Of a stretch of DNA of 64,000 bases, positions 18,527 through 27,672 are shown in pieces; position 1 is the stretch's first letter, and every line of letters starts with the position of its first letter. Below the pieces are notes generated by a model. That model had not been told where the DNA came from, ran no database searches, and saw only the letters and a program-made list of their open reading frames with translations. The DNA is from an uncultured Alphaproteobacteria bacterium (GTDB lineage Bacteria > Pseudomonadota > Alphaproteobacteria > HIMB59), in the NCBI GenBank assembly GCA_902613185.1, contig CACMGP010000001.1:372001-436000 (forward strand), given 5' to 3'. A program made the translations under genes and the position numbers.

Positions 18527-20455
18527 TTAATTTGGAAGAGGAAAGTTTTGATCTTTTGTAAAAGAAGGTAAAGGACCCTTGCTTGAAGACTCTTTTTTAT
18601 TGTTTGGGTCGTCAGTATTGTCAAGTGATAAATCATCATCCCTTTTTGGTTTGATACCTTTTAACAGGTTTTGTATTTCCTCACCAGTTAACGTTTCATA
18701 TTCTAGGAGTCCTTTAGCAATTGTATGAAGGTCTTTGATATTATTTGTTAATATTTTTCTTGCTTTAGTCTCAGCATCTTCAACAAGACGAATGACCTCT
18801 TGGTCAATAATTCTAGCTGTTTCTTCAGAAATATTTTTAGATTGGGTAACTGAGTGACCTAAGAATACCTCTTCTTGATTACCTGTATATCTTACTCTTC
18901 CAAGCTTATCACTATAGCCCATCTGAGTGACCATAGCCCTAGCTAGGTTAGTTACTTGTTGGATATCGCCAGCAGCCCCAGAACCAATTTTTTCAGGCCC
19001 AAATATAATCTCTTCAGCTATACGAGCTGCAACTGTAACAACAAGCTTATCAAGGTATTCATCTTTACGATGAATTACTTTATCTTGCTCAGGGACACTC
19101 ATAACAAAGCCTAAAGCTCTACCTGTAGGGATAATTGATGATTTGTAAATAGGATCAGCATGCTTACAGTGTAAATTAGCTAGTGCATGTCCCGCTTCAT
19201 GGTAAGCAATAACCTCTTTTTCACTATCAGAAATTATTTTAGATTTGTTTTGAGTACCAAGCATAACTTTGTCTTTGGCATCTTCAAAATCATCCATTGT
19301 TACAATTTTTTTGTTCTTTCTCGCAGCAATAAGTGCAGCTTCATTTACAATATTAGCTAAATCAGCTCCTGAAAAACCAGGTGTTGATCTTGCAATCGCA
19401 ATAGTTTTTACAGATTTATCCATCTTAATTTTTCTTGTATGAACTTTTAATATTTTATCTCTGCCAATAATATCTGGAGCAGGAACTACAACTTGTCTAT
19501 CAAATCGCCCTGGTCTCAATAGAGCAGGATCAAGAACATCTGGTCTATTAGTAGCAGCTACAATAATTACACCCTCATTAGCTTCAAAACCATCCATCTC
19601 AACTAAAAGTTGATTCAAAGTTTGCTCTCTCTCATCATTACCACCGCCCAAACCTGCACCCCTATGTCTTCCAACTGCATCTATCTCATCAATAAATATT
19701 ATACATGGTGCGTTTTTCTTACCTTGTTCAAACATGTCTCTTACTCTACTGGCACCAACACCAACAAACATTTCAACAAAATCTGAGCCAGATATTGAGA
19801 AGAATGGTACTCCTGCTTCACCAGCAATTGCACGAGCAAGAAGAGTCTTACCTGTTCCAGGTGGGCCTACTAAAAGTGCACCTTTTGGTATTTTAGCACC
19901 TAACCTTTGGAATTTATGAGGGTCTTTTAAAAATGAAACTACCTCTTCTAATTCTTGTTTTGCTTCATCAATTCCAGCAACATCGTTAAATGTAACTCTT
20001 TGCTTGTTTTCATTCAACAATTTAGCTTTTGATCTTCCGAAACCAAGGGCACCACCACCTTTACCAGATTGCATTTGACGCATAAAAAATATCCATACGC
20101 CAATAAGTAAAAGCATTGGGAACCAAGAGACAAATATACTTAACAATGGATGCATACCAGATTGTTCAGGCTTTGCGTTGATAGCTACTTGGTTATCATT
20201 AAGTGTTTCGATAAGGTTCGGATCTCTAGGAGCATAAGTTGAAAATTCAACTCCATCCATAGTTTGACCAAAAATATTATTTCCTTGTATCTCGACTGAT
20301 TTAATCTCACCGTTTTGAGCTTTGTCGAGTAGTGTAGAATATGTGTAATTAACAGAAGAGTAATCTCTTTGAGAGTTCTTAAAAACGTTAAACAAACCAA
20401 GCAAAATAAGGCTTATGATAATCCATACAAAAATGTTTTTAGAAAAATTTTTCAT
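18527..20455 (-). CDS. ftsH: ATP-dependent zinc metalloprotease FtsH
   Basis: Inner-membrane AAA+ protease for quality control and regulated turnover (for example sigma-32 and LpxC in E. coli, both of whose genes are in this window). Membrane segments are at about residues 9-25 and 104-125 with a periplasmic loop between. The AAA domain has Walker A GPPGTGKT at 197-204, Walker [10 protein letters not shown] near 252, and arginine-finger region RPGRFDRQV near 315. The zinc site HEAGH is at 419-423. The C-terminal tail is polar. It follows tilS by 37 bp, the classic tilS-ftsH order, and precedes glmM. Confidence 0.97.
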   Translation of the reverse strand: MKNFSKNIFVWIIISLILLGLFNVFKNSQRDYSSVNYTYSTLLDKAQNGEIKSVEIQGNNIFGQTMDGVEFSTYAPRDPNLIETLNDNQVAINAKPEQSGMHPLLSIFVSWFPMLLLIGVWIFFMRQMQSGKGGGALGFGRSKAKLLNENKQRVTFNDVAGIDEAKQELEEVVSFLKDPHKFQRLGAKIPKGALLVGPPGTGKTLLARAIAGEAGVPFFSISGSDFVEMFVGVGASRVRDMFEQGKKNAPCIIFIDEIDAVGRHRGAGLGGGNDEREQTLNQLLVEMDGFEANEGVIIVAATNRPDVLDPALLRPGRFDRQVVVPAPDIIGRDKILKVHTRKIKMDKSVKTIAIARSTPGFSGADLANIVNEAALIAARKNKKIVTMDDFEDAKDKVMLGTQNKSKIISDSEKEVIAYHEAGHALANLHCKHADPIYKSSIIPTGRALGFVMSVPEQDKVIHRKDEYLDKLVVTVAARIAEEIIFGPEKIGSGAAGDIQQVTNLARAMVTQMGYSDKLGRVRYTGNQEEVFLGHSVTQSKNISEETARIIDQEVIRLVEDAETKARKILTNNIKDLHTIAKGLLEYETLTGEEIQNLLKGIKPKRDDDLSLDNTDDPNNKKESSSKGPLPSFTKDQNFPLPN

Positions 20456-20492
20456 AATAATAATATAGTTAGACTTACATACGTTTAAAGTG

Positions 20493-21449
20493 CTAAGTAA
20501 GATTTATACATATTTTTTTATTAATGACACCTATTTTCCCTGAAAATACTGACAAATCTTTACTATTTTTAAGGTGAGCCTTCAGTATTTTGATAAAATT
20601 TCTTATGTTTTCATCACGAATTTGTTTTTTTAGTAATAAATAGCGATATTCATAGTAAAAGGACTGTATGGTAAAAAATTTAAGAGTATCATTCAAATTA
20701 TTAAATTTTTCTATTTCGATTTCAAAAATTTTATTCTGTTTCCTCTTAAAAAAATTTTGGTGTAACCGATTTAAATGTAATATTTTAGAGAAAGTAATTC
20801 TTTCACTGTTAATTTGTTTAAAAATTTTTCTTGAATATAAATAATTTCTAATTTTGTTTCTAGTATATTCTAATTCTAAATTACTTCTGTCCTCAAACCA
20901 AACCAATCTATTTTTATTAGCATGACTTTTGATTTGTTTTTTTGAGTATTTCTTTAATGGACGATGTATTTTGATTTCCTTATATTTTTGAATAAAAATA
21001 TTTGATAATCCAAATGCACTAGATTGTTGAATTTTTCTCAAGAAAAATGTTTCATTTAGATCATCAAGATGATGGCCCAAAAAAATATCTTCAATATTTC
21101 TTTTTTTTGAAAATTTGAATAAAAAATCATATCTGATAGACCTAGATTTTTCTTGAAAACCACTCAATTTATCTTTTAAGGTTAATTTTTTTATAAAAAC
21201 ATTTTTATTTAAAAGTTTATAATGCTTAATAAATTGTTTAATTTCATATTTCCCCTCAGATCTTTTTTGATGATCAAAGATTAAATAATATATATTTTTA
21301 TTATTAAAATATTTCGATTTTATTATTAGATCAAATAAAACTGTGCTATCTATGCCACATGAAAGTGAAATTAATATTTTCTTATCAGCGCTTAAGTTAT
21401 TTTGAAGATACTTTTTTATACTGAGTGGAGGCAATACTTCTTTAGTCAA
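20493..21449 (-). CDS. tilS: tRNA(Ile)-lysidine synthase
   Basis: Makes lysidine at C34 of the CAU-anticodon tRNA-Ile so that it reads AUA. The PP-loop is present as [18 protein letters not shown] near residue 25, with Cys replacing the first Gly of the usual SGGx[19 protein letters not shown] near 130 is the second family motif, and [21 protein letters not shown] near 188 (FEDRSN...RNKIRN) is the third. At 318 residues it lacks most of the C-terminal domains of the 430-residue E. coli enzyme, like other small TilS forms. It overlaps cpoB by 8 bp and precedes ftsH. Confidence 0.9.
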   Translation of the reverse strand: MTKEVLPPLSIKKYLQNNLSADKKILISLSCGIDSTVLFDLIIKSKYFNNKNIYYLIFDHQKRSEGKYEIKQFIKHYKLLNKNVFIKKLTLKDKLSGFQEKSRSIRYDFLFKFSKKRNIEDIFLGHHLDDLNETFFLRKIQQSSAFGLSNIFIQKYKEIKIHRPLKKYSKKQIKSHANKNRLVWFEDRSNLELEYTRNKIRNYLYSRKIFKQINSERITFSKILHLNRLHQNFFKRKQNKIFEIEIEKFNNLNDTLKFFTIQSFYYEYRYLLLKKQIRDENIRNFIKILKAHLKNSKDLSVFSGKIGVINKKICINLT

Positions 21450-22470
21450 TAATTAAACCACAATTTTTTTCAGTTTGAAGTGATTTAGCAGAGTCAATCA
21501 CATCTTTACTATCTGTGTAAGTATTTGAAAAAATTAGATCCTCCATTATTAAACAACCATTTTCTTGATCTCCAATACTAAAGAGTGACTTACCCAGCCA
21601 AAAATAGTTTTCAGACTTAAATTTAGAGAATGATGAGAAATCTCTGTGTCTTATACCAAAATATTTTACAGCTTCAATTATTTCATTTTCCATATAATAA
21701 GTCCTACCAAGAAGATAATATGTTTCAGCTAAATATTCTTTTTTATCCGTATTGGAATTAACTATTGATAGTAAACTTTCAATAGCGGATTTATTATCAA
21801 AACTTGCAAAGCTTGTTTTTGCATTTCTTAGCTCTTTCTCGACGTTAATTTTTGGTCTATTTAGCTCTAATTCTCTCTCGTTCATCAGCTTGTCAAGATC
21901 ATTAAGCAATGGGACATTTACCTCTGAGATAGATTTTATTTCTATTTCTTCCAGTTCCTCTTTCTCAAGGTTTAATGAGGAAATTGTTTCATCAGAAACC
22001 TTATTGGGAAAATCTATAGTCTTTTCTTCATCTCGCTCAAGATCAGATAGACTAATTTGTCCCAATAATTGTTTATCTTCTGAGTCTTCTACAATATTTG
22101 AAGAGCTTTCTTCTATGTTTAATTGTTCAGATGTATTTATTATTTTTTTATTGTCAGACTCGGACGTTGTGTATAAAGAGTACAAATTACTAACGTCATC
22201 TTTTATATCTAAAATTTGTTTTTCCAATGAAATAATATTTTTAGAAATATCATTAATAATTTTTTTTAAATCTTCTATGCCATTTATATTTATTGAGTCT
22301 GAATTATTACCCTTTGAAGGCTCATTTTTATAGACAAACTTTTGAAGATCGATGATATCGTTTTTAATTCTGTCTAGCTCTACAGATATTTGATTATGTT
22401 TTTCAGAGTATGATTGACTACTAAAAAGAAGTAGGAAAAAAATAATCAATATTTTGTTTATTTTTTTCAT
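21442..22470 (-). CDS. cpoB: Tol-Pal associated periplasmic TPR protein CpoB/YbgF
   Basis: Periplasmic protein that links outer-membrane constriction (Tol-Pal) with peptidoglycan synthesis in E. coli. From the ATG at 22468-22470 it starts MKKINKILIIFFLLLFSS, a signal peptide. Then come a heptad-like coiled-coil region at about 25-115, a Glu/Ser-rich acidic region at about 120-205, and C-terminal TPR repeats (YYLLGRTYYMENEIIEAVKY, then YFWLGKSLFSIGDQENG). The in-frame ATG 11 codons upstream lies inside a hairpin stem, so I do not use it. It is the last gene of the tolQRAB-pal series, and its stop overlaps tilS. Confidence 0.85.
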   Translation of the reverse strand: MKKINKILIIFFLLLFSSQSYSEKHNQISVELDRIKNDIIDLQKFVYKNEPSKGNNSDSININGIEDLKKIINDISKNIISLEKQILDIKDDVSNLYSLYTTSESDNKKIINTSEQLNIEESSSNIVEDSEDKQLLGQISLSDLERDEEKTIDFPNKVSDETISSLNLEKEELEEIEIKSISEVNVPLLNDLDKLMNERELELNRPKINVEKELRNAKTSFASFDNKSAIESLLSIVNSNTDKKEYLAETYYLLGRTYYMENEIIEAVKYFGIRHRDFSSFSKFKSENYFWLGKSLFSIGDQENGCLIMEDLIFSNTYTDSKDVIDSAKSLQTEKNCGLIID

Positions 22471-22480
22471 AAAGGTGTTT

Positions 22481-22505
22481 AGGTGCTCTTTCGAAAAGAG
22501 CACCT
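22481..22505 (-). terminator. Perfect 10-bp hairpin between pal and cpoB
   Basis: The arms AGGTGCTCTT and AAGAGCACCT are perfect complements with a 5-base centre, and lie 15 bases after the pal stop and 10 bases before the preferred cpoB start. No T-run follows on the minus strand, so it is more likely a partial terminator or an mRNA 3'-end stabiliser that lowers cpoB relative to pal than a full terminator. Its effect is inferred. Confidence 0.6.
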
Positions 22506-22520
22506 TAAATGAAATTTTAA

Positions 22521-23015
22521 TTAATTACTTACTATTGTAACGCCGCGTCTATTTTGGCTGTAAGCTGTTTCATCAGATCCAATTACTTCTGGTCTTTCTT
22601 TTCCCCAACTTACATATTCCATTCTGTTAGTATCTATTCCAGCTTGGGCTAGATAGGAGTATACAGAAAAAGCTCTTTTATCACCTAGGGCTAAGTTGTA
22701 CTCACGAGTACCTCTCTCGTCTGCATGACCCTCAACAGTTATGTTAGTGCCAGGGTATTGCATTAACCAAGCTGCTTGTGCATCAAGTGTTGCTTGAGCA
22801 TCAACTGTGAGCTCTGAACTGTCAAATTCAAAGAAGACCCTATCGCCAACATTAACAATTAAATCTTCTTGAGTACCAGCTGTAATTTCGCCACCAGAAG
22901 ATGAACTAGCACTAGAAGAAGCTGCATCAACGTTTCCACCTTTATCAGTATTAGTGGCAGCACATGAAGCAAGGAAAAAACCCGCAACAATAAGCATAAA
23001 CAATTTTTTAAACAT
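22521..23015 (-). CDS. pal: Peptidoglycan-associated lipoprotein Pal
   Basis: Outer-membrane lipoprotein of the Tol-Pal complex that binds peptidoglycan. From the ATG at 23013-23015 the product starts MFKKLFMLIVAGFFLASC, a lipoprotein signal with lipobox LASC and lipidated Cys18; the 18 upstream in-frame residues are unlikely to be translated. A Ser/Ala-rich linker follows, then an OmpA-like domain with VFFEFDSSELTVDA near 65 and VEGHADERGTREYNLALGDKRA near 103 (core GHADERGTREYN). The GHADERG and Arg motifs bind meso-DAP peptide. A hairpin separates it from cpoB. Confidence 0.95.
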   Translation of the reverse strand: MFKKLFMLIVAGFFLASCAATNTDKGGNVDAASSSASSSSGGEITAGTQEDLIVNVGDRVFFEFDSSELTVDAQATLDAQAAWLMQYPGTNITVEGHADERGTREYNLALGDKRAFSVYSYLAQAGIDTNRMEYVSWGKERPEVIGSDETAYSQNRRGVTIVSN

Positions 23016-23138
23016 TATTATAAATCTCCGCGTAAATATATTCTTACTATAGTTTAGGTAAATAAACACTGAATTTTTTGGAAATCAAGACAATTCTTAT
23101 TTAATTTTTATTGAATTTTGTTGATTTCTAATGAATTT

Positions 23139-24458
23139 TTACAATAAAGGAGACCAAGCTGGGTCACTTCCATCCCTTGGAGTCGGAATAACCCTCTCAT
23201 TATATCCTGTAATATCTATAAAATGTATTGTTACCTCTCCACCAGTGCCATCAAGATTTGACCTTTTTTGTCTGTGAAATATTAAATATCTACCATTTGG
23301 AGACCAAGCAGGTGACTCTAAAGCAAAATCTCTCACAATCACTCTCTCATTATTTCCATTTACATCCATAACACCTATATGAAAATTACCTTGGGTTAAC
23401 TTTGTAAAAGCTATCAAGTCACCTCTTGGGGACCAAACTGGGTTTCCATACACACCTCTACCTTTTGAAATTCTTTTTATATTATTTCCTTTCTTGTCCA
23501 TTATAAATAATTGAGGGCTCCCACCACGATCTGAGTTAAATACAATTTTTTCACCATCAGGAGAAAAAGAGGGTGATGTATCAATTCCTGAGTCAAATGT
23601 TAATTGTAAGCGAGATCGGGTATTTAAATCCAATAAATATATTTCTGAATTAGCAGAATCGTTAGGATCTGAAAAAGACATTACTACACTTTGACTATCT
23701 GGTGAAAATCTTGGTGCAAAAGTCATTCCAGGAAAATCTCCAACAATTTCTCTTTCACCTGTTTTAAGATTGTAAATATAAACTCTTGGAAGATTATTTT
23801 TGTATTCCATATATGTTATTAATTGTTTATTTGGTGCGAAGCGTGGAGTTAAAACCATATTTTTTCCATCTGTTAAAAATTGATGACTATCTATATGTCC
23901 ATCTTGATCCATGATGGCTAATCTTTTTACTCTTTGATCTAAAGGGCCAATTTCAGATACATAAACAATTCTTGTATCAAAGTAACCTGTTTCACCAGTA
24001 ATCCTTTCATAAACAATATCGCTTACTGTGTGACCCACTCTTCTAATTAAATTTTCATCGGGTATTGTTAGTTGTAATTTTTCTATCTCTTTTGCATTAA
24101 AGACATCATAAAGCCTCATTCGTAGTCTAATCCCTTTGTCATTTTTACTGACATCTGCACTTAATAAAAACTGTGCCTTGATTAGTTTCCAGTCTTCGAA
24201 ACGTGGAACTTTTTCAACTAAATTGTCTGATTGAATGTAAAGGTCTTCATTTACAGTATAAAAAAGTCCAGAATTAGTAAGATTATTTGAAATAATTTGT
24301 CTAAGTGTGTTGCCGTATCTAGCTGTGTCTGAGTCAGCTCCAAAAATTTGAGTTATAGCTATTGGAGTAGGTTCAACTTTTCCTTGAGAAATGGTTACTT
24401 CCAAAGCAGCGTTTGCATTAAAAGAAAAAAACAAAACTATAAGAATTTTTTTAATCAT
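23139..24458 (-). CDS. tolB: Tol-Pal system protein TolB
   Basis: Periplasmic beta-propeller protein of the Tol-Pal system. Residues 1-17 (MIKKILIVLFFSFNANA) form a signal peptide. An N-terminal domain occupies about 25-165. From about 190 a series of WD40-like repeats carries the TolB pattern: FAPNKQLITYMEYKN, FSPDSQSVVMSFS, FSPDGEKIVFNSDRGG, WSPRGDLIAFTK, WSPNGRYLIFHRQ, and the end SDPAWSPLL. Length 439 is standard. The gene lies between tolA and pal as in most proteobacteria. Confidence 0.96.
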   Translation of the reverse strand: MIKKILIVLFFSFNANAALEVTISQGKVEPTPIAITQIFGADSDTARYGNTLRQIISNNLTNSGLFYTVNEDLYIQSDNLVEKVPRFEDWKLIKAQFLLSADVSKNDKGIRLRMRLYDVFNAKEIEKLQLTIPDENLIRRVGHTVSDIVYERITGETGYFDTRIVYVSEIGPLDQRVKRLAIMDQDGHIDSHQFLTDGKNMVLTPRFAPNKQLITYMEYKNNLPRVYIYNLKTGEREIVGDFPGMTFAPRFSPDSQSVVMSFSDPNDSANSEIYLLDLNTRSRLQLTFDSGIDTSPSFSPDGEKIVFNSDRGGSPQLFIMDKKGNNIKRISKGRGVYGNPVWSPRGDLIAFTKLTQGNFHIGVMDVNGNNERVIVRDFALESPAWSPNGRYLIFHRQKRSNLDGTGGEVTIHFIDITGYNERVIPTPRDGSDPAWSPLL

Positions 24459-24502
24459 AAAAATATTTTAATCTATCTTGAGTTTTATATATTAAATTTT
24501 TA

Positions 24503-25507
24503 TTAATCAAACATCCAGCTGAAATCAAAAGTAAAATTAATTTCTTTCCACTCTTCATATTTATCTACAGGTAGTAAAAGTGGGCTACATTCCGGATTAT
24601 TCACTGCTCTCATTGCAGCTTCTGCAGCAGTTCTAAATGATGGATCATTTAATTTTTCTTTGTTAACCACTCTAGAACTTTTGACAGTTCTATCAGGGTT
24701 GACTTCAATATATATTACTGGTTTTAAATTTTCTAAATTAGATACGCCAGCATTTAAATTTAAACACTGTATCATTTGTTGCTCGAATGCATCAAATTCA
24801 TCTAATGTCATTTTAGGACCAACTTTTTCAGTAAAAACTTCGTCTTGTTTTTCTTCTGTCGCTTCCTGTTCTTTCTTAAACTCTTTATCTTGATTTTCTA
24901 AATCTTTTAGAACAGTACTAACATTGAAAGTTTTCTTTTCAGGCTTTTTCTTGACAACAATCTCTATTTCTTTTTTTGGCTCAGGTATTTCTTTAGGTTC
25001 AGGTTTTTGTTTTAATTTAATCTCAAAATCATTTTCAACTGGCGGAGGTGTCTCCTCTTCTGGTTTTTTAATTTCAGATTTTACTTTCTCATCAACAATA
25101 AATTCGTTTGTTTTATCTGCAGAGCTATCAACTAATACTTCTTGATTAGTATCCTGAATTGTTGGATCAATTGACTCTTGAGATGCTATTTCTTTTATAT
25201 CTGGTTCAATAGCCTCAGTTTCATTCTGTTTTGGAGTCTCCTCTTGAAATGTTGGAACAATTTCATTTATCTCCTCGACAAATTCAGGTGCAGCTGTCTC
25301 TTCTTCAATAATGAACATTTCAACTGGTAAAATCATTGGAATATCACTGATTTTTTTTTCAAAAGTAAAATTTATCATTGGTATCAAAATTAGTAGATGT
25401 AATAGAAAAGAGAATATTTGAAAATAAAAATCACTTTTTTTGTAACTGAAATTTTCAATAAATAAGATTAAGTTTCTAAAAGGATTAAATAGTGAAATAG
25501 TAGACAC
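24503..25507 (-). CDS. tolA: Tol-Pal system protein TolA
   Basis: Inner-membrane protein that spans the periplasm and couples the proton-driven TolQR motor to TolB/Pal. It has a cytoplasmic N-terminus, one membrane segment at about residues 28-48, a long Glu/Lys/Pro-rich linker (about 60-230) with repeated EIPEPKKE-like pieces, and a C-terminal TonB/TolA-like domain from about 235 (YIEVNPDRTVKSSRVV, FRTAAEAAMRAVNNPECSPLLLP). The linker is acidic rather than the Ala/Lys-rich helix of E. coli. The gene abuts tolR with no gap. Confidence 0.9.
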   Translation of the reverse strand: MSTISLFNPFRNLILFIENFSYKKSDFYFQIFSFLLHLLILIPMINFTFEKKISDIPMILPVEMFIIEEETAAPEFVEEINEIVPTFQEETPKQNETEAIEPDIKEIASQESIDPTIQDTNQEVLVDSSADKTNEFIVDEKVKSEIKKPEEETPPPVENDFEIKLKQKPEPKEIPEPKKEIEIVVKKKPEKKTFNVSTVLKDLENQDKEFKKEQEATEEKQDEVFTEKVGPKMTLDEFDAFEQQMIQCLNLNAGVSNLENLKPVIYIEVNPDRTVKSSRVVNKEKLNDPSFRTAAEAAMRAVNNPECSPLLLPVDKYEEWKEINFTFDFSWMFD

Positions 25508-25903
25508 TTAACTTGGTTTTTTCGTTACAAGAGCAATTTTTAGAAAACCAGATGTGTTGAGAGCACCAAGAACTTTCATTACTTCTCCATAATTAATTGT
25601 GGTATCAGCTCTTAAAAAAATTCTTATGTCAGTATTTGAGCCTGCAATAGTTTTAACTTTCAATATTAACTCATCAAAAGGTATTAATTCCTCACCTAAG
25701 TAAATTTCATTATTTTCATTAATTGAGATTTCAAGTGGTTCCTTTTGTGCATCTAAAGAATTAGCCTCAACTTTTGGCAAATTAACTGGAACACCCACAG
25801 TTAGAAGGGGAGCTGTGACCATAAACACAATAAGTAAAACCAACATAACATCAACCATCGGAGTAACATTTATATTAGAAACAGGTCGATGTTTTTTTCT
25901 CAT
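25508..25903 (-). CDS. tolR: Tol-Pal motor subunit TolR
   Basis: ExbD/TolR-family subunit of the proton-driven motor. The 131-residue protein has the family N-terminus with NINVTPMVDVMLVLLIVFMV near residue 10, in which the proton-carrying Asp of the membrane helix (MVDVMLVLL) is present, and a periplasmic domain with INYGEVMKVLGALNTSGFLKIALVT near the end (core GEVMKVLGAL). It starts 4 bases after tolQ ends and is flush with tolA. Confidence 0.95.
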   Translation of the reverse strand: MRKKHRPVSNINVTPMVDVMLVLLIVFMVTAPLLTVGVPVNLPKVEANSLDAQKEPLEISINENNEIYLGEELIPFDELILKVKTIAGSNTDIRIFLRADTTINYGEVMKVLGALNTSGFLKIALVTKKPS

Positions 25904-25907
25904 ATAA

Positions 25908-26606
25908 TTATTTAACTTGGCGTGAAATTATATTAACTAAGTCCTTCCCAAAACTCTCAGCCTCTGACAAATAGTTATCAATTTTAGAAGTTATGAGGTT
26001 GTAGTATGCGGTTGAAGGGATAGCAACGAAAAGGCCCAAAGCAGTTACAAATAAAGCCTCTGCTATACCGGGTGCAACTACAGCGAGATTAGTATTTTGA
26101 GCAATTGCTATTGCTTGAAAACTATTCATAATTCCCCAAACTGTTCCAAATAATCCTATAAAAGGTGCTACAGATCCAGAGGAGGCCAAAAAAGACAATC
26201 CTTTATTTAAATTTGTATCTTCAACAGCAATACTTAAATCAAGAGAGGTATAAAGTCTTTGAATGAAAGCCGAGTCTATTTTATTTTTCTGAATTCGAGA
26301 TTTTTCATATTCATTCATAATATTTCTAAATATATTTGAGAAACTTTCTTGATCAAATTCATCAATTTGTTTGTATAGTTCATCTAAAGACACCCCAGAC
26401 CAAAAATGGTTTTCAAATTTTTTTGATATTTTCTTAAGTTTATTTATTAACAAAATTTTTTGAATGATTGTCTTCCAAGATTGAATAGAAAAAATAACTA
26501 GCAATATTATTACAAATTTTACAACCCAGTCAGATTTTAGAAACATTCCCATCATTGAGAAATCTACCGAACCTTCAAGGGATGCTAAGTTGACTACTTC
26601 TTCCAT
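25908..26606 (-). CDS. tolQ: Tol-Pal motor subunit TolQ
   Basis: ExbB/TolQ-family inner-membrane subunit. The 232 residues contain membrane segments at about 27-45, 135-160 and 168-195, with the typical SGSVAPFIGLFGTVWGIMNSF (core APFIGLFGTVWGIM) near 138 and PGIAEALFVTALGLFVAIPS near 175. It is the first gene of the tolQRAB-pal-cpoB run. Upstream, in place of the usual ybgC or ruvB, is a small nuclease-like gene that ends 3 bases before it. Confidence 0.95.
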   Translation of the reverse strand: MEEVVNLASLEGSVDFSMMGMFLKSDWVVKFVIILLVIFSIQSWKTIIQKILLINKLKKISKKFENHFWSGVSLDELYKQIDEFDQESFSNIFRNIMNEYEKSRIQKNKIDSAFIQRLYTSLDLSIAVEDTNLNKGLSFLASSGSVAPFIGLFGTVWGIMNSFQAIAIAQNTNLAVVAPGIAEALFVTALGLFVAIPSTAYYNLITSKIDNYLSEAESFGKDLVNIISRQVK

Positions 26607-26609
26607 TAA

Positions 26610-26936
26610 TTATTCTTCATCAATTATATTTTTATTTTTTAGTTCTTTAGAGACTTTCTCAAAATCATCTGAATGTACCATTATCCAAAAACCAGGTCTA
26701 TTTTTTTCACATAATGCAATGACTGGGGTCTTTTTTTCCTTGTCTGCTAAAGATTTTGTATCATCCCATAATTTAATAGCTGTATGTTTAGCTCTTAATT
26801 TACACTCAATGAATAAATTATCGTGAATTACATCTGAATGAGTAACTTTTGAATTAATCCCACTAAGGGCATTTCTCATACCTCCAAAAAACTTTGCGAC
26901 AAGTCTTTCCCTATTTTTCCAAGCTTTATCAGGCAT
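26610..26936 (-). CDS. Small PD-(D/E)XK nuclease-like protein
   Basis: A 108-residue protein whose motifs fit a compact PD-(D/E)XK endonuclease fold as in archaeal Hjc or VRR-type resolvases: WKNRERLVAKFFGG with Glu10, HSDVIHDN with Asp35, and FIECKLRAK with Glu44 and Lys46, the E-x-K pair. I do not recognise a named family. It overlaps yebC by 8 bp and is followed 3 bp later by tolQ. In many proteobacteria exactly this interval between yebC and tolQ holds ruvC-ruvA-ruvB, so a junction- or DNA-processing role is a reasonable but unproven guess. It is too small to carry extra domains. Confidence 0.6.
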   Translation of the reverse strand: MPDKAWKNRERLVAKFFGGMRNALSGINSKVTHSDVIHDNLFIECKLRAKHTAIKLWDDTKSLADKEKKTPVIALCEKNRPGFWIMVHSDDFEKVSKELKNKNIIDEE

Positions 26937-27669
26937 TGTTAACCCCTAGAAGATCACTATCAAAATCAAGATTTGAAAAACAATTTTGAACATCATCGTT
27001 ATCCTCTAACTCTTCATTTAATCTAATAAGCTTGTCAAGATCTTCCTTTTTTTCAATTTTTACAGTTAAATTTGGCTTCCAAATAATATTTGCACTTTCA
27101 ATGTCAAAGTTTTTATCTACAAGTATTTTCTCAAAAGAAGCTAATTCCTCAAAAGAAGAATAGAGATATGTTACATCATCTTCTGTGTTGTAATCCTCTA
27201 AACCATGTTCAAGTAAATCCTCCAGTGCACTATCATCTATTTCTTTTTTGATTTGTATTTCTCCTACTTTATTAAAATTAAAACTTACACTACCTGTCTC
27301 CCCCAAATTTCCCCCATTCTTTGAAAAAATAGATCTAATTTCTGAAGCTGTTCTATTTTTATTATCTGTTAAGGCCTCAACTATAAAAGCTGTTCCAAAT
27401 GGACCATACCCCTCATAACGAACTTCTGAATAATCAGAAGCTTCAGTATTATTTTTATTAATAGCTCTGTCTACATTATCCTTTGGCATATTTACACTTC
27501 GAGCATTTGTTATTGCTAGTCTCAATCTTGGATTGGACTCTGGGTCAGTTCCTCCAATCTTCACGGCTATTTGAATTTCTCTTCCTATTTTTGCAAATTG
27601 TTTTGCTCTTTTTTTGTCTTGAGCACCTTTACGATATTGAATATTTTTAAATTTTGAATGTCCTGCCAT
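26929..27669 (-). CDS. yebC: YebC/TACO1-family translation or transcription regulator
   Basis: YebC-family protein; members bind DNA or act on the ribosome at polyproline stretches. The 246-residue sequence has the invariant N-terminus MAGHSKFKNIQYRKGAQDKKR, with MAGHSKFKNIQ as the hallmark, then LRLAITNARSVNMPKDNVDRA near 48 (core NMPKDNVDRA), YEGYGPFGTAFIVEALTDN near 84 and GGNLGETGSVSFNF near 113. It follows the YmdB-type phosphoesterase by 3 bases and overlaps the nuclease-like gene. Confidence 0.94.
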   Translation of the reverse strand: MAGHSKFKNIQYRKGAQDKKRAKQFAKIGREIQIAVKIGGTDPESNPRLRLAITNARSVNMPKDNVDRAINKNNTEASDYSEVRYEGYGPFGTAFIVEALTDNKNRTASEIRSIFSKNGGNLGETGSVSFNFNKVGEIQIKKEIDDSALEDLLEHGLEDYNTEDDVTYLYSSFEELASFEKILVDKNFDIESANIIWKPNLTVKIEKKEDLDKLIRLNEELEDNDDVQNCFSNLDFDSDLLGVNNA

Positions 27670-27672
27670 AAG

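Noticed and set aside
21752-22333. 193-codon Ser-rich frame on plus, opposite cpoB
   Set aside because: Serine and leucine runs are the mirror of Glu/Asp/Lys codons in the real gene; no start signal or domain.
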